Shown: in pieces, positions 1 to 6,420 of the stretch
Position numbering within the stretch: position 1 is the first letter of the stretch
How the letters are laid out: each line of letters starts with the position of its first letter
Assembly (NCBI GenBank): GCA_012964265.1
Contig: DTUH01000216.1
Location: forward strand, 1-9,031
Direction of reading: 5' to 3'
Length of the DNA: 9,031 nt
Source: Candidatus Lambdaproteobacteria bacterium
GTDB lineage: Bacteria; SAR324; NAC60-12
Position numbers and translations under genes: made by a program
Notes under the pieces: model-generated
What the model saw: the letters and a program-made list of their open reading frames with translations, nothing else
Database searches by the model: none
Told to the model about the DNA's origin: nothing

Positions 1-870
1 AGCAAAAAAAGCACCGATTCCTGAAGAAAAATGAATAACCTCGCAAAGTCCCGCCACTCCCATTCCATAACCTAAAGTTCCTATGAAGAGCAGTTCGCCT
101 GAATGCGCGAAGAATTTAAAAAGAGGATTGAGAAGGTACTTGGTTACAAAATAAAGAACAATAGCCAGTCCAATCATTTTCGCAAAAATCATGGCAACTT
201 CCACTCCCAAAGATGCTCCACCGACTTTGTCAGGATTCAAGCTGCCGAGAATGGCGAGTGCAACCACTGCAACTATGTCTTGAAGCACCATCAGGCCGAG
301 TGCAACCTGACCGTGTTCTTGCGCAATTTGCCCCGTGCTTTTGAGGGTTCCTATCACCAGAATAGTGGAGGACAAGGTGAGACAGAGTGCGAAATAAATT
401 AAAGCAGGCGTTGCGTTTTCTGCAGGCAACCCTGCGGCTTCCATGTAACTTGCGTCAATGCCGACGTACAGCAGTCCCAATGCCGCACTGATACCAAACA
501 AGCCGATGATCTGGCCAAACCCGTTGATCAACAGTAATTTCCAGCGTTTGATCAATCCGGGAATATCGACTTCCATTCCGGCCATAAAAAGTAACAGCGT
601 TATGCCGATATCAACAAATGCGGTCATCACATCTTTGTTGATTACTTCTCTTACGCCAAAAATTCCACCTAAAACTCCGACAATGATGAAAGCAAACAAG
701 CTTGCTTGTTTGGCGTAGCTTAAAATAATAGCAACCACAGCTGCCGCCAGAAGCATTGCGCCTAACGGTTCTATCAGGCTGTTGCCTACACCTCCGTTAC
801 CGGCATATACCTGGGACCCAAAAAATAACAGAATAAGGGCAAATGCCCCTTGACGCATATTAAGTCTCAT
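1..870 (-). CDS. Kef/CPA2-type monovalent cation:proton antiporter (C-terminus outside window)
   Basis: Inner-membrane antiporter of the Na_H_Exchanger (CPA2) fold, expected to exchange K+ or Na+ for protons. The reading frame is open from an ATG at 868-870 to the left edge, giving 290 residues with no stop, so the C-terminal part is missing. A GGAG Shine-Dalgarno (879-882) sits 8 nt before the ATG. Residues 1-23 look like a signal peptide ending VYA, followed by a series of hydrophobic segments. Family hallmarks are seen: LLLFMAGMEVD (92-102), TLSSTILVIG (165-174) and ALGLMVLQDIVAVVAL (190-205). The QD pair at 197-198 is at the ion-binding site; QD rather than DD or ND is typical of Kef-like members. 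The cut prevents telling whether a C-terminal TrkA-N/RCK regulatory domain is attached. It is separated from the amidase by 449 bp and is probably its own transcription unit. Confidence 0.9.
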   Translation of the reverse strand, partial: MRLNMRQGAFALILLFFGSQVYAGNGGVGNSLIEPLGAMLLAAAVVAIILSYAKQASLFAFIIVGVLGGIFGVREVINKDVMTAFVDIGITLLLFMAGMEVDIPGLIKRWKLLLINGFGQIIGLFGISAALGLLYVGIDASYMEAAGLPAENATPALIYFALCLTLSSTILVIGTLKSTGQIAQEHGQVALGLMVLQDIVAVVALAILGSLNPDKVGGASLGVEVAMIFAKMIGLAIVLYFVTKYLLNPLFKFFAHSGELLFIGTLGYGMGVAGLCEVIHFSSGIGAFFA

Positions 871-1319
871 GAGAACAACTCCGTATTTATGTTTTCAAAG
901 CTTTTAGTTTAATCCAGTTCAAGTATTTCGCATATTATTTTGGTTTCTTTTGCAGCTAGACTGTCACAAATTCATGAAGATATACAAGCCTAAAGTGTAA
1001 AATATTTTTGAACCGGCGCTGGTTAGCATTTACTCTTTTTGAGAATATCTCAATTCTTCATGCTGATAAACGTAAAATGTTCTGTCTCGTGGGTTTTAAT
1101 TATTCAACTCGACTAACACGTGTTTTGTCGTGTCATCCCAAACTAATGTGAGGTATCTTGAACTATATCAGTGTTTTATCGGATCTCCTCTTCGGTCGAG
1201 ATGACAAGCCGTAGTCAATAATATTAGTATCTTAAGAGAACTCGTGGCTCTCAAATTATTTAATTCAAAGATCAAAATATAAGATAAATTCTAATCTAAA
1301 TCGTATCTTCTGTAAATAC
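871..1319. other. AT-rich intergenic region without a gene
   Basis: This 449-bp gap separates the amidase stop from the antiporter start, both on the minus strand. I see no ORF with a ribosome binding site and conserved features. It holds a 10-bp palindrome AACACGTGTT (1115-1124) and, just beside it, a degenerate palindromic repeat (1131-1206). The antiporter promoter should lie in its left part, but I could not find a -35/-10 pair with convincing spacing. No GC-rich hairpin with a T-run follows the amidase stop. Confidence 0.6.
1131..1206. repeat. Degenerate palindromic intergenic element (TGTCATCCC...GAGATGACA)
   Basis: The outer arms TGTCATCCC (1131-1139) and GAGATGACA (1198-1206) are reverse complements with one mismatch. 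Nested inside, GAGG (1150-1153) can pair with CCTC (1187-1190), followed by further imperfect pairing (ATC with GAT). The right arm CTTCGGTCGAGATGACA resembles dispersed palindromic repeats found between genes in many bacterial genomes. Only one copy lies in this window, so repetitiveness is inferred from resemblance, not shown. Confidence 0.5.
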
Positions 1320-2759
1320 TTACTTAAAAAATAATTCAGGAAATGTCCAATTTGTTTCCCTTTCATAGGCACGTGCGGTTTTGAACAACAGTGATTCCAT
1401 AAAAGGCGGAGCTACTAACTGAAAACCTGTGGGCAATCCGTTAACAGTCAGTCCCGCTGGAACGGCCAGAGCAGGCAGACCGAGGTAATCAAAAGGACGT
1501 GTGCAGTGTCCAAGCAGAGTCAGATATTCGATAAATCCCGGATTTTCTTGAATGTCTGATTCCGCTAAAGTCGGCACCGGAATTGGAACAACCGGTGTGT
1601 GCAGTACGTCCACTTTAGTAAAAACCTCTTGCAGAAATTCATTCAAAACCACTTTGCGAAATTTAAGTGCTTCAAGATAATCAACTGCGGAAAACAACAA
1701 ACCGGTCAACAGACGTTCACGTGTTTGTGAACCATAATCTTCAGCTCTCTGTTTCAACCAATTTGCATGTGCTGAACTGCTCTCCGATCCTGCAATGATA
1801 TTTGCCATATCGTTGCAAATTTCAAAACTTTCCGGAAGCGGAATCTGCACAATTTCAGCACCGGCGCTGCGAAATACTGCTAAACTCTTTTCCATTTCTC
1901 TTAGTACCTCCGGATGCACAGGTTCCAGGAAACTGGAAGTTCCGGAACCGTATGTCGTCGGAACACCAATTTTTAAACCACTTATTCCGGATTCCAACTC
2001 AGCAAGAAAATCAGCTTCAGGATGAAAAGCGGAAGTTGTGTCGTTTGGATCTGAACCTGCGATGATGTTTGTGAGCAATGCACAATCCGCAACGGTTCTG
2101 GTGAGTGGGCCAATGTGATCCAGTGAAAAAGAAAGCGGCATTGCGCCAAAACGGCTTACACGGCCGTATGTTGGTTTCATACCTGTAAGTCCACAGCATG
2201 ATGCCGGAAAGCGAATTGAGCCTCCGGTATCGGAACCAAGCGATCCGTAACTCAAGTAACTTGCAACCGCTGCTGCGGGACCACTTGAAGAACCGCCCGG
2301 AATGTATTCCGGATTCCACGGATTACGGACATCGCCCGTAATTTCGTTGTGTCCGGTCAGTCCATAAGCAAATTCAACCATGTTGAGCCTCCCGATATCC
2401 AGTGCTCCCGCCTGATCGAGTTTGTGCAAAACAGTAGCCGTAACTTCCGGAATGTAATTCCTACATATTTTAGAACCGCAAGCCGAAATTTGTCCGGTAC
2501 GGTAAAACATATCTTTGTGCACAAGCGGAACTCCGTGAAGCGGACCACGAGAGTTTCCTGAAGCTAATTCCTGATCTGCCTTTTTAGCTTCGTCCAGAGC
2601 TTTTTCTGCAAACAAACGGGCCAGACAATTATGTGTTTCTCCATGTTTTTCAAGTTGCTCCAAACTGTTCCGGACAACTTCCACTGAAGACACTTTTCGT
2701 TTGGCAATCGCTTCGGAGACCTCACTCAGACTCATCCGCGACAAAGCTTCATCAGCCAT
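1320..2759 (-). CDS. Amidase-signature family hydrolase (AtzE/GatA-like)
   Basis: Cytoplasmic amide hydrolase of the amidase-signature family, 479 residues, a usual full length. The Ser-cisSer-Lys triad is visible: Lys82 in GVPLVHKD, the cis-Ser at Ser157 in PGGSSSGPAAA, and the nucleophile Ser181 in GSDTGGSIRFPAS. The block GLTGMKPTYGRVSRFGA (190-206) and SLDHIGPLTRTVADCALL (212-229) are also typical. The start is supported by GGAGG (2766-2770) 6 nt before the ATG. The start overlaps the 3' end of the small AtzG-like gene by 8 nt, which suggests translational coupling. That pairing is characteristic of AtzE/HpxY-type amidases working on small ureide or biuret-like compounds. GatA proper is less likely, because no GatB is present and the partner is unlike standard GatC. 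The substrate cannot be read from sequence; the ABC importer genes upstream hint that it is an imported N-compound. Confidence 0.9.
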   Translation of the reverse strand: MADEALSRMSLSEVSEAIAKRKVSSVEVVRNSLEQLEKHGETHNCLARLFAEKALDEAKKADQELASGNSRGPLHGVPLVHKDMFYRTGQISACGSKICRNYIPEVTATVLHKLDQAGALDIGRLNMVEFAYGLTGHNEITGDVRNPWNPEYIPGGSSSGPAAAVASYLSYGSLGSDTGGSIRFPASCCGLTGMKPTYGRVSRFGAMPLSFSLDHIGPLTRTVADCALLTNIIAGSDPNDTTSAFHPEADFLAELESGISGLKIGVPTTYGSGTSSFLEPVHPEVLREMEKSLAVFRSAGAEIVQIPLPESFEICNDMANIIAGSESSSAHANWLKQRAEDYGSQTRERLLTGLLFSAVDYLEALKFRKVVLNEFLQEVFTKVDVLHTPVVPIPVPTLAESDIQENPGFIEYLTLLGHCTRPFDYLGLPALAVPAGLTVNGLPTGFQLVAPPFMESLLFKTARAYERETNWTFPELFFK

Positions 2760-2955
2760 CCCTTTCCTCCGACTCCAACTTTTTTAAATTCCAGACAGAA
2801 AGAACTTTTCCAAAATCTGACGGTTCTGCTTCAAATGACAGACGATACAGAAAATTTGATTTAGTTTCAGTGAGTTTTTTTACGGATTTTAAGGCAGATT
2901 GTACTTCCGGAACAGCTACATTTCGCTCAAGAAAAGCAGACCATTTTTGTTGCAT
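2752..2955 (-). CDS. Small AtzG/GatC-like partner of the amidase
   Basis: A 67-residue soluble protein whose TGA (2752-2754) lies inside the first codons of the amidase. It is rich in charged residues and has no membrane segment or signal. The position, size and C-terminal stretch LSFEAEPSDFGKVL (39-52) resemble AtzG/HpxX-like (DUF4089) proteins, which end in an EPA-type motif and wrap around their amidase as GatC does around GatA. The similarity is weak and judged by eye, so the family call is mainly context. The ATG at 2953-2955 is preceded directly by an in-frame TAA, so it is the first ATG available, yet no clear Shine-Dalgarno stands before it. The gap to the binding-protein gene is 165 nt and carries hairpins. 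A non-coding alternative is unlikely, given the tight 8-nt overlap and uninterrupted frame. Confidence 0.65.
   Translation of the reverse strand: MQQKWSAFLERNVAVPEVQSALKSVKKLTETKSNFLYRLSFEAEPSDFGKVLSVWNLKKLESEERDG
2766..2770 (-). promoter_or_regulatory. Strong ribosome binding site of the amidase
   Basis: GGAGG on the minus strand, 6 nt before the amidase ATG. It lies inside the last codons of the small upstream gene and settles the amidase start at 2759. Confidence 0.8.
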
Positions 2956-3055
2956 TTATTTTAAAGGGAAGGGTAGAGAACTCAGGTCTCATTGTTGAGA
3001 ATTTTGACGCAGCGAAAATGCCCGGGCAATTCTCCACTAATCAAACTCAGCAAGT

Positions 3056-3085
3056 TGCCGGGTTAAGCAACAACCTAACCCGGCA
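3056..3085 (-). repeat. Perfect 10-bp hairpin between binding-protein and AtzG-like genes
   Basis: TGCCGGGTTA (3056-3065) and TAACCCGGCA (3076-3085) are exact reverse complements around a 10-nt loop. The hairpin lies 35 nt after the binding-protein stop. No T-run follows it on the minus strand, so it is not a textbook intrinsic terminator. It could protect the 3' end of the upstream message or terminate weakly. A second GC palindrome, TGCCCGGGCA (3019-3028), lies downstream, framed by GAGAATT (2997-3003) and AATTCTC (3028-3034). Confidence 0.75.
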
Positions 3086-3120
3086 TGCGTTTGTAATTGT
3101 ATTTCAAGAATAAAAGCGAT

Positions 3121-4173
3121 TTAACTGGAAGGCGCCTTGGAAATTATTCCTTTGACATAGAAGCTCATACCGAGCATCTCACCATCACTTAAGGCTTTAG
3201 TGACACGTGTCCCATCCTGCTTGGTAAATCCATGGTCAAAAACATCCATGGCTCCGCTCAGGATTCTTCCCTTTTCCCTGTTCATTTGAATTATCAAGGA
3301 TTGTGGAACATCGGGATGAAAACTGGTTAGACCGACAATTCCGCTGTCAAGTCCCCACCAGTCTGCACTGGATTTCCAGGTTCCGTTTTCTACAGCTTTA
3401 ACGGCTGAGAGATAGTAAACATCCCAGTTCCAGACAGCTGCGGTCAAATGGGCTTCTTTTCCATAGATAGCCATGTCAGTATCGTTTCCAATGGCATAAA
3501 CACCGTTTTTCTTGGCCGTTTGTACTGTTGCGGCTGAATCGGCCATGGTGACAATCACGTCAGCACCATTATCAATGAGTGCTTGTGCCGCATCACTTTC
3601 TTTGGCAGGGTCAAACCAACTGTTGATCCAGAGTACCTCAATCTCGATATTCGGATTGGCTTGCTGGGCACCCAGTGTTATGGCATTTATATGCCTGATG
3701 ATTTCAGGTATCGGTTGTGAGCCGACAATACCGATACGTCCTTTTTTACTCATCCCTCCAGCAATAATTGCAGCCAGATATTTTGCCTGATACATGCGTC
3801 CGAAGTAGTTACCGGCGTTTTTGCTTTGCTTGAATCCGGAGCAGTGCAGGAAGGTTTTGTCAGGATACTGTTTTGCTACTTTCAAAGTTGGATCCATGTA
3901 GCCAAAACTAGTTGTAAAAACAATGTCGTGTTTCCGTGCCATCTTGCGGATTACCCGCTCTGAGTCACCTTCCGGAACAGACTCCACGTAGCTCGTTTCA
4001 TGTCCGGCAGCTTCAAGAGCTTTGCGCCCCAGATCATGCGCATAAGTCCAGCCGCCGTCCCCGATCGGCCCGACATACACGAAGCCAACACTGGGCTTTC
4101 CTGCCCAGGCGTAGCCGCCAACCATCAACAGAGTCAGGGAGACTCCAATTATTTTTGAAATTATTTTTCTCAT
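3121..4173 (-). CDS. BMP/PnrA-family ABC transporter substrate-binding protein
   Basis: Periplasmic binding protein of the BMP (basic membrane protein, PnrA-like) family, 350 residues, a usual length. Members bind nucleosides or related purine compounds and deliver them to a two-permease ABC importer. Residues 1-24 form a signal peptide (positive N-terminus, hydrophobic core, AWA before Gly25). There is no lipobox cysteine, so it is a soluble periplasmic protein, in keeping with a Gram-negative cell. Seen motifs include GFVYVGPIGDGGWTYAHDLGR (30-50), with the family's GWTY.HD.GR pattern, plus IGIVGSQPIPEIIRHINA and ADVIVTMADSAATVQTAK. AGGAG (4179-4183) sits 5 nt before the ATG. It follows two cognate permease genes. 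The 106-nt gap before it contains three hairpins that may set its expression relative to the permeases. The ligand is not identifiable by eye. Confidence 0.93.
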   Translation of the reverse strand: MRKIISKIIGVSLTLLMVGGYAWAGKPSVGFVYVGPIGDGGWTYAHDLGRKALEAAGHETSYVESVPEGDSERVIRKMARKHDIVFTTSFGYMDPTLKVAKQYPDKTFLHCSGFKQSKNAGNYFGRMYQAKYLAAIIAGGMSKKGRIGIVGSQPIPEIIRHINAITLGAQQANPNIEIEVLWINSWFDPAKESDAAQALIDNGADVIVTMADSAATVQTAKKNGVYAIGNDTDMAIYGKEAHLTAAVWNWDVYYLSAVKAVENGTWKSSADWWGLDSGIVGLTSFHPDVPQSLIIQMNREKGRILSGAMDVFDHGFTKQDGTRVTKALSDGEMLGMSFYVKGIISKAPSS

Positions 4174-4195
4174 TTTATCTCCTAGAGAAAGATTA

Positions 4196-4218
4196 AAAGA
4201 ACCTCAAATCGGTTCCTT
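4196..4218 (-). terminator. Terminator-like hairpin just before the binding-protein gene
   Basis: On the minus strand AAGGAACC pairs with GGTTCTTT (one G-T wobble) across a 7-nt loop, and the 3' arm runs into a T-rich stretch (TTTTAATC). It lies only about a dozen nt before the Shine-Dalgarno of the binding-protein gene, leaving no room for a promoter between them. It could be a partial terminator or attenuator, or simply a stabilising 5' hairpin. Confidence 0.5.
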
Positions 4219-4224
4219 GCAGAA

Positions 4225-4264
4225 TCCGGCATGAAGCCGGGTGAGTCCGGCACAAGGCCGGGTG
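4225..4264. repeat. Two tandem GC hairpins, 21-bp period
   Basis: Two near-identical units follow each other with a 21-bp period: TCCGGC-ATGAA-GCCGGGTG (4225-4243) and TCCGGC-ACAAG-GCCGGGTG (4246-4264). Each is itself a hairpin with a 5-bp CCGGC/GCCGG stem and a 5-nt loop. The loops differ while the stems are identical, which suggests the structure is conserved. They lie between the second permease stop and the binding-protein start, where hairpins often protect or process operon mRNA. Confidence 0.85.
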
Positions 4265-4279
4265 AATACACACTAAAGA

Positions 4280-5209
4280 TCAATGTTTTTCGCCTCTGAA
4301 AAAAACTGTTCCCAGTGCGGCAGGCATAACCTGGATTCCACGCCGATTATTCCGGATCGTAACCAGAGTCAGTACCAGGATTGTTAAAACAAAGGGCAGC
4401 ATTTTTAAAAAATAGGGAGACATTTCGACGCCCAATATCTGCAGACGCAGTTCTAAAGCCAGTGCAAATCCAAAGAGATAAGCTCCGCCCAATGCTTTAA
4501 CCGGATCCCAAAACGCGAAGATCACCAAAGCAACAGCAATCCATCCACGCCCTGCAGTAATACCATCTACCCAAAACGGAGTTAATGCAAGCGGAAAATA
4601 CGCACCTCCAATTCCAATAAACATTCCTCCAACTATTACTGCAAAAAATCGATAACCTAAAACTGAAAGTCCGAGAGAATCGCAAACTTCCGGAGCTTCG
4701 CCCATAGAACGGATATTAAGTCCCAACCGTGTTTTAAAGAGCATCCACCATGACAAGGCAACACAAATGTAGGAAAAATAGACTAGTGCGTCCTGATTGA
4801 AAAGTACCGGTCCAAGCACTGGAATGGCGTGAAGTCCCGGAATAGGAATTCGGCTTAAAGGTTCCACAGTTTCTCCCATCAGTTTGTCTCCAAACAAACC
4901 ACTGAGTCCAGTGCCGAAAAAAGTCAAAGCCAAACCTGAAGCAATTTGGCTTGCACGCAACATTAAGCAGACTACACCGTGAATCATTGACACAATTCCT
5001 GAAGCGAACGCAGCAGCTGCTACAGCATAAAAGTAGCTGCCGGTATTCAACATGACGACAAAGGCGACTAATGCTCCCACAAGCATCAGTCCTTCCATGC
5101 CGAGATTGATCACTCCGGCCCGTTCGCTGATCACTCCACCCAATGTTGCGTATAACAAAGGAGTTCCCATTACAACCGCGGCAAACAATATTTGTATGAA
5201 AAATTCCAT
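4280..5209 (-). CDS. ABC transporter permease, nucleoside/BMP type (second permease)
   Basis: Inner-membrane permease of the BPD_transp_2 family, 309 residues, most like NupC/YufQ-type subunits. The N-terminal block TLGGVISERAGVINLGMEG (22-40) is the hallmark of this subgroup. Further hydrophobic segments fill the rest, with GLNIRSMGEAPEVCDSLGLS matching the cytoplasmic loop that contacts the ATPase. It starts 26 nt after the stop of the first permease, so the two are surely co-transcribed and should form a heterodimer. The ATG has only an A-rich leader without a clear Shine-Dalgarno, so translation may depend on the upstream gene. No ATP-binding subunit is encoded in this window. Confidence 0.93.
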   Translation of the reverse strand: MEFFIQILFAAVVMGTPLLYATLGGVISERAGVINLGMEGLMLVGALVAFVVMLNTGSYFYAVAAAAFASGIVSMIHGVVCLMLRASQIASGLALTFFGTGLSGLFGDKLMGETVEPLSRIPIPGLHAIPVLGPVLFNQDALVYFSYICVALSWWMLFKTRLGLNIRSMGEAPEVCDSLGLSVLGYRFFAVIVGGMFIGIGGAYFPLALTPFWVDGITAGRGWIAVALVIFAFWDPVKALGGAYLFGFALALELRLQILGVEMSPYFLKMLPFVLTILVLTLVTIRNNRRGIQVMPAALGTVFFRGEKH

Positions 5210-5235
5210 GATATTTTGTTTTTGTGTGTTTTTGG

Positions 5236-6363
5236 TTAAAGTAAAAAACGTGTGAACCGCAATCGATATTCAGTAAAAATATCTGAACCCAAAACTGTAA
5301 ACAAAATAATGCCTTGATACAGATATACCATCGAAATTGGCAGGCCGTATTCTATTTGCAAAACTTCTGCACTGACAAAAACAATGGACATAAAAAACGC
5401 GCTTAAGACAATTCCCAGGGGATGATTTCTGGCAAGCCAGGCTACAATGATTCCTGTATAACCATAGCCGATCGAAATGTTTTGCTGCAAACGGTAATGA
5501 ATTCCTGCTACTTCACTGAATCCGGCGAGACCTGCAATGGCACCACTTGCGGCAAAGACAAGGATGGTCAATGTGCGGATGTTAACTCCCGCGTAGCGGG
5601 CTGCGTCAGGGTTATCTCCTGTCAGACGGATTTTAAACCCAAGCTGTGTTTTCCACAAAATCCAGGCGACAATTACCACAAAAATAACAGCCAGGATCAA
5701 CCCAGCATGAATTGAGGTGTTCCCAAATGCCGGCAGTTGAGCAGCTTCAGAAAATTCTTTGGTGATTGGGAAATTGTTGCTTCCGGGATCACGCCATGCA
5801 CCAAACAAGAGATGATCAATCCATGCTGCCGCGACATAATTGAGGAGAAGAGAAGTGATGATTTCATTAACACCAAAACGGGCTTTTAAGCATCCGGGGA
5901 TGCTTCCCCATAAACCACCGCCTATCATGGCCATTATGAACATTATTACGATCAGCATTCCATCCGGAAGTTGACCGTCGTAATGTAAAGCAACCCAGGT
6001 CATAGCAAAAGTACCCATATGAAACTGACCTTCTGCACCAATATTCCAAAGCCGCATTTGAGCAGCAAGTGCCACGGCCAGTCCTGTAAACATTAAAGGT
6101 GTCATTTTAACCAACAGGTCCTGCCAGCCGTATTTAGTCAGAAAGATTTCCTCTCCAATAATCTTGTATGCTGCGAGTGGCTCGATACCGACGGCCAAGA
6201 AAAAGAACCAACTTATTAACAAGACTAACAACAATGCTGAAGCAAGTACTAAAACACGTCCCCGGGACGAAGTGTTGACTCGTTTTTCTAAAAATATCTG
6301 CACACTGATGCTATTTGCTTTGAGAAGATTTCCTGCTCTTTGGGGAGCAGGAAAAAGTTGCAT
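5236..6363 (-). CDS. ABC transporter permease, nucleoside/BMP type (first permease)
   Basis: Inner-membrane permease of the BPD_transp_2 family, NupB/YufP-like, 375 residues. Typical blocks are MRLWNIGAEGQFHMG (103-117), ARFGVNEIITSLLLNYVAAA (161-180) and GFKIRLTGDNPDAARYAGVN, the last being the loop likely to contact the ATPase. A first hydrophobic segment covers roughly residues 37-58. The start is uncertain. The ATG at 6361-6363 has no good Shine-Dalgarno, and residues 4-12 are encoded by a perfect 10-bp hairpin (6329-6354). A terminator-like hairpin ends 7 nt before the ATG. The first 30 or so residues are not obviously family-like, so translation may begin later, for example at GTG 6301-6303, though that also lacks a clear binding site. 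It pairs with the permease gene 26 nt downstream. Confidence 0.9.
   Translation of the reverse strand: MQLFPAPQRAGNLLKANSISVQIFLEKRVNTSSRGRVLVLASALLLVLLISWFFFLAVGIEPLAAYKIIGEEIFLTKYGWQDLLVKMTPLMFTGLAVALAAQMRLWNIGAEGQFHMGTFAMTWVALHYDGQLPDGMLIVIMFIMAMIGGGLWGSIPGCLKARFGVNEIITSLLLNYVAAAWIDHLLFGAWRDPGSNNFPITKEFSEAAQLPAFGNTSIHAGLILAVIFVVIVAWILWKTQLGFKIRLTGDNPDAARYAGVNIRTLTILVFAASGAIAGLAGFSEVAGIHYRLQQNISIGYGYTGIIVAWLARNHPLGIVLSAFFMSIVFVSAEVLQIEYGLPISMVYLYQGIILFTVLGSDIFTEYRLRFTRFLL
6329..6354. repeat. Perfect 10-bp hairpin at the first permease start
   Basis: TTTCCTGCTC (6329-6338) and GAGCAGGAAA (6345-6354) are exact reverse complements around a 6-nt loop. It falls inside the annotated 5' end of the first permease. 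Strong hairpins are unusual within coding sequence at a start, so it may belong to an untranslated leader, or it may limit translation initiation. Confidence 0.75.
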
Positions 6364-6370
6364 GAACGAA

Positions 6371-6397
6371 AGAGGCTTCCAATTTTCAGGAGCCTTT
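6371..6397 (-). terminator. Candidate intrinsic terminator of the diheme cytochrome gene
   Basis: On the minus strand an AAGGCTCC-type arm (6389-6397) pairs with GGAAGCCT (6371-6380) with one bulged base, around an 8-nt loop. It is followed by the T-rich CTTTCGTT. It lies 23 nt after the cytochrome stop, the expected place for a terminator. It ends just before the annotated permease ATG, so it could also act as an attenuator of the transporter genes. Confidence 0.5.
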
Positions 6398-6420
6398 AAA
6401 AGGAGGAAGGTAGACTTTTG

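Noticed and set aside
103..718. Two plus-strand ORFs (99 and 86 codons) at the left end
   Set aside because: The minus strand here encodes a continuous, clearly recognisable antiporter with family motifs, so the plus-strand frames are shadows.
980..1015. Lac-like TTTACACTTTAGGCTTGTATATC as the antiporter promoter (minus strand)
   Set aside because: The TTTACA and TATATC boxes are only 11 bp apart, too close for a sigma70 promoter.
1320..2759. Amidase as GatA of a tRNA-dependent amidotransferase
   Set aside because: No GatB gene is nearby and the small partner is unlike standard GatC; the context with an importer favours a small-molecule amidase, though GatA-like ancestry is shared.
2633..2998. 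A 121-codon plus-strand ORF opposite the amidase start and the small gene
   Set aside because: It is antisense to the AtzG-like gene and the amidase N-terminus, has no recognisable features or ribosome binding site, and looks like a shadow frame.
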